DNA from: Zoogloea sp.
GTDB lineage: Bacteria > Pseudomonadota > Gammaproteobacteria > Burkholderiales > Rhodocyclaceae
Length of the DNA: 64,000 bases
Direction of reading: 5' to 3'
Assembly: GCF_030157465.1 (NCBI RefSeq)
Contig: NZ_JAOAUU010000018.1
Span: forward strand, 10,504-74,503
This document shows, one piece after another, positions 33,987 to 43,361 of this stretch. Positions within the stretch are counted from its first letter, which is position 1. The number at the start of each line of letters is the position of its first letter. The notes beneath the pieces are model-generated. The model did not search any database. It saw nothing but the letters and a program-made list of their open reading frames with translations, and had not been told where the DNA came from. Position numbers and translations under genes: made by a program.

Positions 33987-36230
33987 TCAGCCCCGCACGC
34001 AATCCACGTAGTAGTGGATGCGGCCGTCCTTCAGCTCCTTCACGAGGCCATGCACATCGGTCTCAAAGCCCGGGAAGCGGTCGTTGAACTCCCGCGCGAA
34101 ACTCAGGTACTGGACCACGGTCTTGTTGAAGCGCTCACCCGGGATCAGCAGCGGAATGCCCGGCGGATAGGGGGTCAGGAGCACGCTGGTGACGCGGCCT
34201 TCGAGTTCGTCGATGGAGACCCGGTCGATTTCCCGGTGGGCCATCTTGGCGAAGGCGTCGGCCGGCTTCATGGCCGGAACCATGTCGGAGAGGTACATCT
34301 CGGTGGTCAGGCGGGCCACGTCGCGGGCACGGTAAACCTCGTGGATTTCCTTACACAGGTCAAGCAGACCGACGCGCTCGTAGCGCGGGTTCTTCTGGAC
34401 GAACTCGGGCAGGACTTTCCATAGCGGCTGGTTCTTGTCGTAGTCGTCCTTGAACTGCTGCAGTTCGGTCACCATGCTGTTCCAGCGGCCCTTGGTGATG
34501 CCGATGGTGAACATGATGAAGAAGCTGTAAAGACCGCACTTCTCGACGATAACGCCATGCTCGGCCAGGTACTTGGTGACGATCGCGGCGGGGATGCCCC
34601 GCTCGGCGAACTCGCCATCCACGTCGAGGCCCGGGGTGATGATCGTGGCCTTGATCGGATCGAGCATGTTGAAGCCTTCGGCCAGGTTGCCGAAGCCGTG
34701 CCAGCGCTCGCCGGGCTTGAGCATCCAGGCTTCGCGCTCCTCGATGCCTTCCTCGGAAAGGTCGTCCGGGCCCCATACCTTGAACCACCAGTCGGCGCCC
34801 CACTCCTCGTCCACCTTGCGCATGGCGCGGCGGAAGTCGAGGGCTTCGGCGATGGACTCTTCGACCAGCGCGGTGCCACCCGGCGCTTCCATCATGGCGG
34901 CCGCCACGTCGCAGGAGGCGATGATCGCGTACTGCGGGCTGGTGGAGGTGTGCATGAGGTAGGCCTCGTTGAACACGTCCCGGTCCAGATGGTTGTTCTC
35001 GGCGTCCTGCACGAGAATCTGGGATGCCTGCGAGAGGCCGGCCAGCAGCTTGTGGGTGGACTGGGTGGAGAAGATCATGGACTCCTTGCAGCGGGGCCGG
35101 TCGGCACCGATGGCATGGTAGTCACCATAGAAGTCGTGGAAGGCGGCGTGGGGCAGCCAGGCTTCGTCGAAGTGCAGGGTGTCGATCTTGCCGTCCAGCT
35201 CTTCCTTGATGGCCTCGACGTTGTAGAGGATGCCGTCGTAGGTGGACTGGGTGATGGTGAGCACCCGCGGCTTGGCGTTCTTGTCCGTCGCGAAGGGGTT
35301 GGCGGCAATCTTCTTCTGGATGTTTTCCCAGGCAAACTCGCTCTTCGGGATCGGGCCGATGATGCCGAAGTTGTTGCGCGTCGGCATCAGGAAGACCGGG
35401 ATCGCGCCGGTCATCATGATGGCGTGCAGGACGGACTTGTGACAGTTGCGGTCAACCACCACGATGTCACCCGGCGCCACGGTGGAGTGCCAGACGATCT
35501 TGTTGGATGTGGAGGTGCCGTTGGTGACGAAGTACAGGTGATCGGCATTGAAGATGCGCGCCGCATTGCGCTCGGAAGCGGCCACGGGGCCGGTGTGGTC
35601 GAGCAGCTGACCGAGTTCTTCAACCGCATTGCAGACGTCGGCGCGCAGCATGTTTTCGCCGAAGAACTGGTGGAACATCTGGCCCACCGGGCTCTTGAGG
35701 AAGGCCACACCACCGGAGTGGCCGGGGCAGTGCCACGAATAGGAGCCGTCGGAGGCGTAGTGGGTCAGCGCACGGAAGAACGGCGGCGGCAGCGCTTCGA
35801 GGTAGGACTTGGCCTCGCGCACCACGTTGCGGGCGATGAATTCCGGGGTGTCTTCGTACATGTGGATGAAGCCGTGCAGTTCGCGCAGCACATCGTTGGG
35901 GATGTGGCGGGAGGTGCGGGTTTCACCGTGCAGGAAGATGGGGATGTCGGCGTTGCGCATCCGGATCTCGCTGACGAAGGCGCGCAGATCGGCGATGGCC
36001 TTCTCGGTCGCTTCCGGCGACGAGAACTCCTCGTCGTCGATGGACAGGATGAAGGTGGAGGCCCGGCTCTGCTGCTGGGCGAAGGACGCCATGTCACCGT
36101 AGCTGGTCACACCCAGCACTTGCAGGCCTTCCTTCTCGATAGCTTCCGCCAGGGCCCGGATGCCCAGGCCGGAGGTGTTTTCCGAACGGTAATCCTCGTC
36201 GATGACGATGACCGGAAAGTTGAAGCGCAT
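33987..36230 (-). CDS. Arginine/lysine/ornithine decarboxylase (group II, AdiA/LdcC type)
   Basis: A 747-residue PLP-dependent amino acid decarboxylase with the three-part layout of the inducible enterobacterial enzymes. It has an N-terminal response-regulator-like wing domain (about 1-130), the PLP core (SWHCPGHSGGVAFLKSP, FVTNGTSTSNKIVWH, DEAWLPHAAFHDFY and the PLP lysine in STQSTHKLLAGLSQAS), and a C-terminal domain with LTPYPPGIPLLIPGE. Which of arginine, lysine or ornithine is used is not readable by eye; in related betaproteobacteria this gene next to dcd is usually annotated as arginine decarboxylase, feeding putrescine synthesis or acid tolerance. Confidence 0.9.
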   Translation of the reverse strand: MRFNFPVIVIDEDYRSENTSGLGIRALAEAIEKEGLQVLGVTSYGDMASFAQQQSRASTFILSIDDEEFSSPEATEKAIADLRAFVSEIRMRNADIPIFLHGETRTSRHIPNDVLRELHGFIHMYEDTPEFIARNVVREAKSYLEALPPPFFRALTHYASDGSYSWHCPGHSGGVAFLKSPVGQMFHQFFGENMLRADVCNAVEELGQLLDHTGPVAASERNAARIFNADHLYFVTNGTSTSNKIVWHSTVAPGDIVVVDRNCHKSVLHAIMMTGAIPVFLMPTRNNFGIIGPIPKSEFAWENIQKKIAANPFATDKNAKPRVLTITQSTYDGILYNVEAIKEELDGKIDTLHFDEAWLPHAAFHDFYGDYHAIGADRPRCKESMIFSTQSTHKLLAGLSQASQILVQDAENNHLDRDVFNEAYLMHTSTSPQYAIIASCDVAAAMMEAPGGTALVEESIAEALDFRRAMRKVDEEWGADWWFKVWGPDDLSEEGIEEREAWMLKPGERWHGFGNLAEGFNMLDPIKATIITPGLDVDGEFAERGIPAAIVTKYLAEHGVIVEKCGLYSFFIMFTIGITKGRWNSMVTELQQFKDDYDKNQPLWKVLPEFVQKNPRYERVGLLDLCKEIHEVYRARDVARLTTEMYLSDMVPAMKPADAFAKMAHREIDRVSIDELEGRVTSVLLTPYPPGIPLLIPGERFNKTVVQYLSFAREFNDRFPGFETDVHGLVKELKDGRIHYYVDCVRG

Positions 36231-36342
36231 GCTCGACTCCTAGATGCCCGTTTCGCGCGGGCGGATCAACAAAAAGCTTAGGGCGGACTTGCGTGCTTGC
36301 GCAGAGTCCGCCCGATGTTCGCCACTTTAGCTGGCTAGTATT

Positions 36343-36912
36343 TCAGATTTTTGGCAGGGTGACGCCGGTCTGACCCAGATATTTACCACCCCGGTCCTTG
36401 TAGGAAGTCTGACAGACTTCATCGGACTCGAAGAACAGCATTTGCGCGATGCCTTCGTTGGCGTAGATCTTGGCGGGCAGCGGCGTGGTGTTCGAGAACT
36501 CCAGCGTCACGTGGCCTTCCCACTCGGGCTCGAGGGGTGTCACGTTCACGATGATGCCGCAGCGGGCATACGTGGATTTGCCGAGGCAAACCGTGAGCAC
36601 GCTGCGCGGAATGCGAAAGTATTCCACCGTGCGGGCCAGCGCAAACGAATTGGGCGGAATGATGCACACGTCACCGACAAAATCCACGAAGTTGCGCTCG
36701 TCGAAAGCCTTGGGATCGACGATGGTGGAGTTGATGTTGGTGAAGATCTTGAATTCGTTGGCGCAGCGCACGTCGTAGCCGTAGCTCGAGGTGCCGTACG
36801 AGACGATCTTGCCGCTGTCGTTCTGGCGCACCAGTTCAGGGGCAAACGGTTCGATCATCCGCCCATCGCCTTCCGACATGCGGCGAATCCAATTGTCTGA
36901 CTTGATGCTCAC
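36343..36912 (-). CDS. dcd: dCTP deaminase
   Basis: A 189-residue enzyme that converts dCTP to dUTP, the main source of dUMP for ThyA. Conserved parts: [11 protein letters not shown] at the N-terminus, [18 protein letters not shown], the active-site stretch [25 protein letters not shown] with the catalytic Glu, and YQ-type nucleotide contacts in [16 protein letters not shown]. The start is taken at GTG 36912, because homologues begin with the same MSIKSD sequence; the upstream in-frame ATG would add an unrelated tail. Confidence 0.95.
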   Translation of the reverse strand: MSIKSDNWIRRMSEGDGRMIEPFAPELVRQNDSGKIVSYGTSSYGYDVRCANEFKIFTNINSTIVDPKAFDERNFVDFVGDVCIIPPNSFALARTVEYFRIPRSVLTVCLGKSTYARCGIIVNVTPLEPEWEGHVTLEFSNTTPLPAKIYANEGIAQMLFFESDEVCQTSYKDRGGKYLGQTGVTLPKI

Positions 36913-36985
36913 GCTGGGCCCCTGCTCAAAAACGCGCATTCTACATGCACCAACGGAAAGGCGGCGCAAACCGCCGGCCCTGGGT

Positions 36986-37183
36986 TCATTCCTTTTTCGG
37001 TTCGGGAGTTTCGTCGTCCTTCACCACGTCGTAGATGCCTTTGCCGACCTTGAAGGGCACCTTCACGACTTCGACGCCCACGTCGACCGCCGCACCCACC
37101 ACGGTTCCGACCACGCAGCCGGACAGGCTCACCGCGCAGGCCGCCAAGAGGCCCACGCGCATTGTTTTGCTGAAAACGCTCAT
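36986..37183 (-). CDS. Small putative lipoprotein
   Basis: A 65-residue protein with a lipoprotein signal peptide: basic start, hydrophobic stretch and lipobox LSGC, so the mature protein starts at Cys23 and is about 43 residues. The mature part [31 protein letters not shown] is hydrophobic and Gly/Val-rich, then comes an acidic-to-basic tail. The start overlaps the apbC stop (ATGA). Small lipoproteins of this form are seen in many betaproteobacteria, without known function. Confidence 0.78.
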   Translation of the reverse strand: MSVFSKTMRVGLLAACAVSLSGCVVGTVVGAAVDVGVEVVKVPFKVGKGIYDVVKDDETPEPKKE

Positions 37184-38271
37184 GTGTTCTGAACCACGAT
37201 GTTGGGGAATTTGTGGCTCATGTCCTTGGCCCGCTCGGCGATGGTGATCGCCACCTTGCGGGCGATGCCCTTGTAGAGCTCGGCCACGCGGCCGTCCGGA
37301 TCGGCGACCACGGTGGGCACGCCGCGGTCCACTTCCTTGCGGATCTGGATGTCGAGGGGCAACGCACCCAGAAAAGGCACGCCGTAATCCTTGCACATGC
37401 TTTCACCGCCGCCGGTGCCGAAGATGTGTTCTTCGTGACCGCACTTGGAGCAGATGTGGATGCTCATGTTCTCGACGATGCCGATGATGGGCACGCCCAC
37501 CTTCTCGAACATCTTGAGGCCCTTCCTGGCATCCAGCAGCGCGATGTCCTGGGGCGTGGTGACGATCACCGCGCCAGTCACCGGCACGCTTTGCGACAGC
37601 GTGAGCTGGATGTCACCGGTGCCCGGCGGCATGTCGATGACGAGATAGTCGAGATCGGTCCAGTTGGTGTCCTTGAGCAGCTGGTTGAGGGCCTGGGTGG
37701 CCATCGGGCCGCGCCACACCATCGGCGTTTCCACATCAACAAGGAAGCCGATGGACATCACTTGCAGACCGTGGGCCTTGAGCGGCTCCATCGTCTTGCC
37801 GTCGTGGCTTTCGGGGCGCTCGCCGCCGATGCCCAGCATTTGCGGCTGGGACGGGCCGTAGATGTCGGCGTCGAGAATGCCGACCGAGGCGCCTTCCGCG
37901 GCCAGGGCCAGGGCGAGGTTGACCGCAGTGGTGCTCTTGCCGACGCCGCCCTTGCCGGAGGCCACGGCAACGATGTTCTTGACGCCGGGCAGCAGCTTCA
38001 CGCCCTGCTGCACCGCATGGGCGACGATCTTGCTGCCCACAGTTACGCTGACCTTGCCGACGCCGGCAACGGATTTGACCTGGGCGATCAGCGCCTGGCG
38101 AATCCCGTCCACCTGGGTTTTGGCCGGGTAGCCCAGTTCGATGTCGAAGGACACGTCGGCGCCGCTCACGCGCAGGTTCTTGACCGCGCGGGACGAGACG
38201 TAATCCTTGCCCGTGTTGGGGTCGGCAAACTGCCTGAGGCTGTCTAGGACGCTTTGTTCGGAGAGGCTCAT
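37180..38271 (-). CDS. apbC: Iron-sulfur cluster carrier ATPase ApbC/Mrp
   Basis: A 363-residue Mrp/NBP35-type ATPase that carries and transfers [4Fe-4S] clusters. It has an N-terminal MIP18-like (DUF59) domain of about 85 residues (SEQSVLDSLRQFADPNTGKD, GYPAK). The deviant Walker A VASGKGGVGKSTTAVNLA comes next, then DADIYGPSQP, and MPPGTGDIQLTLSQ. The cluster-binding CSKCG motif is in the C-terminal half. I place the start at the ATG 38271 (MSLSEQS) because homologues start there; an ATG 39 bases upstream is possible. It is divergent from metG, a common betaproteobacterial arrangement. Confidence 0.94.
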   Translation of the reverse strand: MSLSEQSVLDSLRQFADPNTGKDYVSSRAVKNLRVSGADVSFDIELGYPAKTQVDGIRQALIAQVKSVAGVGKVSVTVGSKIVAHAVQQGVKLLPGVKNIVAVASGKGGVGKSTTAVNLALALAAEGASVGILDADIYGPSQPQMLGIGGERPESHDGKTMEPLKAHGLQVMSIGFLVDVETPMVWRGPMATQALNQLLKDTNWTDLDYLVIDMPPGTGDIQLTLSQSVPVTGAVIVTTPQDIALLDARKGLKMFEKVGVPIIGIVENMSIHICSKCGHEEHIFGTGGGESMCKDYGVPFLGALPLDIQIRKEVDRGVPTVVADPDGRVAELYKGIARKVAITIAERAKDMSHKFPNIVVQNT

Positions 38272-38499
38272 GGTGTCGGTGGCCGGCGCGCGGCGAAAAA
38301 AGGAGAACATGCGAAGGAGCGCTAAACGCTGAAACCCGAGTAATTTAGTCCAGTTTACCCAAAACCTGGCCCGAGGTTAAGCATCCTTGCCCGGAGCCGG
38401 TGAAATCGTACAGCGGATCGCCCGGCCCGAGCCGGCCGCGATGGCCGAAGCGCTTTGCTAGAATGGCGGACTCAGAACAATCACGTCCCAGGCCCACCC

Positions 38500-40695
38500 A
38501 TGACCTCCGCGCGCAAGATCCTCGTCACCAACGCCCTGCCCTACGCCAACGGCGACATTCACCTTGGCCACCTGGTCGGCTACATCCAGGCCGACATCTG
38601 GGTGCGCTACCAGCGCATGCGCGGCAACACGGTGCATTACGTGTGCGCGGACGACACCCACGGCACGCCGGTCATGCTGCGCGCCGAAAAGGAAGGCCTG
38701 ACGCCCGAGGCGCTCATCAACCGCGTACACGGCGAGCACTCCCGCGATTTCCGCGATTTCGGCGTCGAGTTCGACAACTACCACTCCACCCACAGCGATG
38801 AAAACCGCTGGTACGCCGAAGACATCTACTGCCGCCTGCGCGACGGCGCCAAGCTCATCGACACCCGCTCCATTGAGCAGTTCTACGATCCGGTAAAGGA
38901 AATGTTCCTGCCGGACCGCTTCATCAAGGGCGAATGCCCCAAGTGTGGCGCCGCCGACCAGTACGGCGACAACTGCGAAGCCTGCGGTGCCGCCTACGCT
39001 CCCACCGAACTCAAGAACCCGTTCTCGGCCGTGTCCGGCGCCAAGCCGGTGCTCAAGACATCAGAGCACTACTTCTTCCGCCTGTCCGACGCCCGCGCCG
39101 TCGAATTCCTGCGCGAATGGACGCAAGGCACCACGCCCGACGGCTCGCGCCGCCTGCAGCTCGAAGCCGCCAACAAGATGAAGGAATGGCTCGGCGACGC
39201 CGGCGAGAACAAGCTCTCCGACTGGGACATTTCCCGCGACGCGCCCTATTTCGGCTTCGAGATCCCCGACGCGCCGGGCAAGTACTTCTACGTGTGGCTG
39301 GATGCGCCCATCGGCTACTTCGCCAGCTTCAAGAATCTCGCCGGCAAGCGCGGCGACATCGACGTCGCGGCCTTCACCGAAGCCGGCCCGGCGGCCGCGG
39401 CCGGCACCGAGCTGATCCACTTCATCGGCAAGGACATCCTGTACTTCCACGCGCTGTTCTGGCCCGCGATGCTGCACTTTGCCGGCTACCGCTCGCCCAC
39501 CCAGCTGTGCGTCAACGGCTTTCTCACCGTCGACGGCGCCAAGATGAGCAAGAGCCGCGGCACCTTCATCACCGCCCGCAGCTACACCGAACAAAAGCTC
39601 AACCCCGAGTGGCTGCGCTACTACTTCGCCGGCAAGTCCAACGGCACCATGGAAGACGTGGACCTCAACCTCGACGACATGATCGCCAAGGTCAATTCCG
39701 ATCTGGTCGGCAAGTTCGTGAACATCGCCAGCCGCTGCGCCGGCTTCATCGCCAAGCGCTTTGACGGCAAGCTCGGCGCCTTCGACGCGGCCTTGGAATT
39801 CAACTACAAGCTCGAGTGGCATGCGGCCTTCAAGACGATCGTGCTGGCCTACGAAAACCGCGACTACAGCCGTGCGCTGCGCGAAATCATGCGCCTCGCC
39901 GACTTCGCCAACCTGTACGTGAATGACAACAAGCCCTGGGAGCTGGCCAAGCAGGAAGGCCAGGAAGTCCGCCTCCACGAAGTCTGCAGCACGGCCCTGA
40001 GCATGTTCCGTGACCTCACCAGCTTCCTCAAGCCCGTCCTGCCAACTTTGGCCACGCAGGTCGAAGCCTTCCTCGCCGTCGAGCCGCTGCGCTGGTCCGC
40101 CGGTGGCTGGGAAGCCCTCCCCGCCGGCCACGCCATCAACACCTACAGCCACCTCATGACCCGCATCGAGCGCAAGCAGGTGGACGCCCTCCTCGAAGCC
40201 AACCGCGACTCCCTCGCCCCGGCCGCCGCCGACGCCAAACCGGCCAAGGCCGCCGCCAAGGAAGCCTCCTCCGAGCAGCGCCACGCCCAGCACCAGGCCC
40301 ACACCGCCAAGACCGAAGCCGCCCAGGCCGACGAGTTCGAGCCCTTCATCTCCATCGACGACTTCACCAAGATCGACCTGCGCATCGCCAGGATCGTCTC
40401 CGCCGAGCACATCGAAGGCGCCGCCAAGCTCATCAAGCTGATGCTCGACATCGGCGAGACCGAAAACGGCCAGATGAAGCCCCGCCAGGTCTTCGCCGGC
40501 ATCAAGAGCGCCTACGACCCCGCCACGCTGGTCGACCGTCTCACGGTGATGGTCGCCAACCTCGCCCCGCGCAAGATGAAGTTCGGCATGTCGGAAGGCA
40601 TGGTGCTGGCCGGCTCCGACGACACCGGCGCCACTCCGGGCCTGTTCATCCTGTCGCCCGACGCCGGCGCCGTGCCGGGCATGCGCGTCAAGTAA
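38500..40695 (+). CDS. metG: Methionine-tRNA ligase
   Basis: A 731-residue class I synthetase of the long, dimeric type. Signatures: [15 protein letters not shown] (HIGH motif), the zinc knuckle CPKCG...CEAC near residues 147-163, [11 protein letters not shown], and [12 protein letters not shown] (KMSKS loop). An Ala/Lys-rich linker at about 565-620 connects to a C-terminal tRNA-binding (EMAP/Arc1-like) domain: [20 protein letters not shown] to MVLAGSD. The ATG at 38500 is followed by the family's usual N-terminus. Confidence 0.97.
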   Translation: MTSARKILVTNALPYANGDIHLGHLVGYIQADIWVRYQRMRGNTVHYVCADDTHGTPVMLRAEKEGLTPEALINRVHGEHSRDFRDFGVEFDNYHSTHSDENRWYAEDIYCRLRDGAKLIDTRSIEQFYDPVKEMFLPDRFIKGECPKCGAADQYGDNCEACGAAYAPTELKNPFSAVSGAKPVLKTSEHYFFRLSDARAVEFLREWTQGTTPDGSRRLQLEAANKMKEWLGDAGENKLSDWDISRDAPYFGFEIPDAPGKYFYVWLDAPIGYFASFKNLAGKRGDIDVAAFTEAGPAAAAGTELIHFIGKDILYFHALFWPAMLHFAGYRSPTQLCVNGFLTVDGAKMSKSRGTFITARSYTEQKLNPEWLRYYFAGKSNGTMEDVDLNLDDMIAKVNSDLVGKFVNIASRCAGFIAKRFDGKLGAFDAALEFNYKLEWHAAFKTIVLAYENRDYSRALREIMRLADFANLYVNDNKPWELAKQEGQEVRLHEVCSTALSMFRDLTSFLKPVLPTLATQVEAFLAVEPLRWSAGGWEALPAGHAINTYSHLMTRIERKQVDALLEANRDSLAPAAADAKPAKAAAKEASSEQRHAQHQAHTAKTEAAQADEFEPFISIDDFTKIDLRIARIVSAEHIEGAAKLIKLMLDIGETENGQMKPRQVFAGIKSAYDPATLVDRLTVMVANLAPRKMKFGMSEGMVLAGSDDTGATPGLFILSPDAGAVPGMRVK

Positions 40696-40813
40696 CAATC
40701 GCCCGCCGGCAAACATCCTGCGGGCCGGGTGCCAAACCCGTCCGCAGGCCGGCCAAAAAGCAAGCCTGATGTCAGTTTTATGTCAGCCATTCCTTCTAGC
40801 CTTCACAGCCACC

Positions 40814-41095
40814 ATGCCCGCTGACCGATCCCCCCTTCCCCGCCTCACCCCGGCCTTCTGGGGCTGGGCCCTGCTCGACATGATCGGCGTGCTGATTCTT
40901 GCCGTCGGCGCCGCCTGGCTCATCGAAGGCCGTGCGTCCATCGTGTCGGGCTTTCCGGCCAACGCGGTGCATGCCTGGAGTTCGGTCTGCATCGGCATCG
41001 CCCTGGTCTTCGTGTCGGCGGTCAAGATGCTCGTGGAAGTGCTGCACGCAGCCTCCCGCGGCAACAAGGCCGCCAACGACAGCTCGTTTTCCTGA
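40814..41095 (+). CDS. Small inner-membrane protein, unknown function
   Basis: A 93-residue protein with two predicted membrane helices (WGWALLDMIGVLILAVGAAWLI and AWSSVCIGIALVFVSAVKMLVEVL) joined by a short loop, and a polar tail. I do not recognise the family. The start could also be the ATG at 40769, which would add 15 mostly hydrophobic residues. It lies between metG and the SulP gene with no close spacing to either. Confidence 0.6.
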   Translation: MPADRSPLPRLTPAFWGWALLDMIGVLILAVGAAWLIEGRASIVSGFPANAVHAWSSVCIGIALVFVSAVKMLVEVLHAASRGNKAANDSSFS

Positions 41096-41310
41096 GCAGC
41101 CAGACCATATGCCCGACAGAAAACTCCAGGGCAGCGCCCGCGTTTTTCTGTCCATCCCGGTCGGCCGCATGACGGGTCGCGGCAGGCCCGGCGGCACGCT
41201 CACCGCCTGCAAGCGCTGGATCGTCCTGCAGCGCACCGGGCACGGCGCCATCCCTCCGCACACGGCGCCCTTTGGCGCCAAACCGTTTATTCCTCGACTG
41301 CGGAGGCGCC

Positions 41311-42996
41311 ATGAAAATCTCGTTCCACCCCAAGATCCTCGACACCCTGCCCGGCTACGGCAAGGCCCAGCTATCCCATGACATCTCCGCCGGCCTGACC
41401 GTCGGCGTGCTCGCCCTGCCGCTGGCGATGGCCTTTGCGATCGCCAGCGGCATGAGCCCCACCGCCGGCATCTGGACTGCCATCGTCGCCGGTTTCCTGA
41501 TTTCCGCCCTGGGCGGTTCGCGCGTCCAGATCGGCGGCCCGACCGGCGCCTTCATCCCCATCATCTACGGCATCGTCATCGAATATGGCGTGCAGAACCT
41601 CCTCGTCGCCACCATGCTGGCCGGGGCCATGCTCGTCGCGATGGGCGCCTTCCGGCTCGGCAACCTGATCCGCTTCATTCCCAAGACGGTGGTGATCGGC
41701 TTCACCAACGGCATCGCGGTGGTGATCTTCATTGCCCAGATCAAGGATTTTCTCGGCCTCCGCATCGACCATCTGCCGGGCGAATTCTTCGGCAAGATGG
41801 AGGCGCTCATCACCCACCTCAACACCGTGGACATACCCACCGTCGCGCTCTCGGTGGCCTCCATCGTCGTGCTGCTGTCCTGGAACCATGTGGCCCGACG
41901 TTTCAGCGCCCTGTCGCGCCTGCCCGGCCCGCTGGCCGTGCTGGTGCTCGCCACGGTGGCCAACGCCATCCTGCACCTTCCGGTCGAAACCATCGGCAGC
42001 CGCTTCAACGGCATTCCGCAACAACTGCCCGGTTTTGCGCTGCCCGAACTTTCGCTCGCCACCCTCGGCAAGCTGATCTCCCCGGCCCTCACCATCGCGC
42101 TGCTCGGCGCCATCGAATCGCTGCTCTCGGCGCGGGTAGCCGACGGCGCCATCGACGATCGCCACGACCCCAACCAGGAACTCATCGCCCAGGGCATCGC
42201 CAATCTCGTCGCGCCGCTCTTCGGCGGCTTTGCCGCCACCGGCGCCATTGCCCGCACCGCCACCAACGTGCGCACCGGCGGCCGCACGCCGGTGGCCGGC
42301 ATGGTGCATGCGCTGGTGCTGCTGGCCATCGTGCTGGTGCTGGCGCCCTTCGCCAGTCACATTCCGCTCGCCACCCTGTCGGCCATCGTGGTAGTGGTGG
42401 CGGTCAACATGGGCGAATGGCACGAATTCCGCGAGATCCGGCGCTTTGGCATCGCCTACCGCACCACGCTGCTCAGCACGTTTTTCGTCACCGTTTTCTT
42501 CGATCTGTCGCTGGCCGTCGAGCTGGGCATGGTGCTGGCGAGCCTGTTCTTCATCTATCACATGTCCAACCTGACCCGCGTCGAGCGCCTGCCGCTGGCC
42601 GAACTGTCGATGCTGCCGGGCTTCCTCTACCCGGACGGCTCGCCACGGGTGGTGGCCTACTCCATCTATGGCACCCTGTTCTTTGGCGCAATCCACAAAC
42701 TGGAAACCCTGCTCGACCCGGCCCAGGCACACCCTGAAGTGGTGATCCTCGAACTGCACCACCTGGTGAACCTGGACACCACCGCGCTGGAAGGCCTGGA
42801 AAACCTGTGCAAGAACCTCCACAAGCACGGCTGTGCGCTCATCCTGTGCAACCTCGACAAGCAGCCCGCCTCGCTGATCAGCCGCTCCGGCTTCGCCGAA
42901 GAGGTCGGCATCAACAACATCTGCGGCGACATCTACGGTGCCCTGGCCCGGGCCAAGGTGCTGCTCCCGCCGCTCTCCGATGACGGCCAGCGCTGA
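41311..42996 (+). CDS. SulP family anion transporter with STAS domain
   Basis: A 561-residue permease with about twelve membrane segments and a C-terminal STAS domain (about residues 445-550). Family marks: DISAGLTVGVLALPLAMAFAIASGM at the start, GGSRVQIGGPTGAFIPI (the substrate-site region) and LLGAIESLLSARVADG. STAS has the LDTTALEGLENL stretch, where phosphorylation or anti-sigma-like contacts occur in relatives. SulP proteins carry sulfate, bicarbonate or dicarboxylates; the substrate is not evident here. CGGAGG stands before the ATG, and the gene overlaps acyP by 17 bases. Confidence 0.92.
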   Translation: MKISFHPKILDTLPGYGKAQLSHDISAGLTVGVLALPLAMAFAIASGMSPTAGIWTAIVAGFLISALGGSRVQIGGPTGAFIPIIYGIVIEYGVQNLLVATMLAGAMLVAMGAFRLGNLIRFIPKTVVIGFTNGIAVVIFIAQIKDFLGLRIDHLPGEFFGKMEALITHLNTVDIPTVALSVASIVVLLSWNHVARRFSALSRLPGPLAVLVLATVANAILHLPVETIGSRFNGIPQQLPGFALPELSLATLGKLISPALTIALLGAIESLLSARVADGAIDDRHDPNQELIAQGIANLVAPLFGGFAATGAIARTATNVRTGGRTPVAGMVHALVLLAIVLVLAPFASHIPLATLSAIVVVVAVNMGEWHEFREIRRFGIAYRTTLLSTFFVTVFFDLSLAVELGMVLASLFFIYHMSNLTRVERLPLAELSMLPGFLYPDGSPRVVAYSIYGTLFFGAIHKLETLLDPAQAHPEVVILELHHLVNLDTTALEGLENLCKNLHKHGCALILCNLDKQPASLISRSGFAEEVGINNICGDIYGALARAKVLLPPLSDDGQR

Positions 42997-43273
42997 AACC
43001 GGCGCACGCCTCGTGCGCATCCGGGGCCACGTGCAGGGCGTGGGATACCGCAACGCGCTGCACGCCCGGGCCACCGCACTCGGCCTGTCCGGCTGGGTGC
43101 GCAACCGCAGCGATGGCAGCGTCGAAGCCCTCGTCGCCGGCGCGCCAGCCGCCATGGAGGCCATCCTTGAATGGGCCCGCCGCGGCCCGCCCGCCGCACG
43201 CGTCAGCCTTGTGGACTGGACGCCCGCCGAAGCGCCCGCCAAAACCGGCTTTCACCGCGAAGCCACCGTGTAG
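42980..43273 (+). CDS. acyP: Acylphosphatase
   Basis: A 97-residue small enzyme that hydrolyses carboxyl-phosphate bonds. The signature RIRGHVQGVGYRNAL carries the catalytic arginine (VGYR), and GLSGWVRNRSDGSVEALVAG carries the catalytic asparagine (VRNR). Its ATG is 17 bases inside the SulP gene, so the two are translationally coupled. The usual length is 90-100 residues, so it is complete. Confidence 0.94.
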   Translation: MTASAETGARLVRIRGHVQGVGYRNALHARATALGLSGWVRNRSDGSVEALVAGAPAAMEAILEWARRGPPAARVSLVDWTPAEAPAKTGFHREATV

Positions 43274-43361
43274 CGCCTGCAGGCAGGAGTATTTAGATTC
43301 ACGAAGGAATTGCCGTTAATGTGCAATTCTTAACGGAAGCGATTCATTCCCGACATCCGCC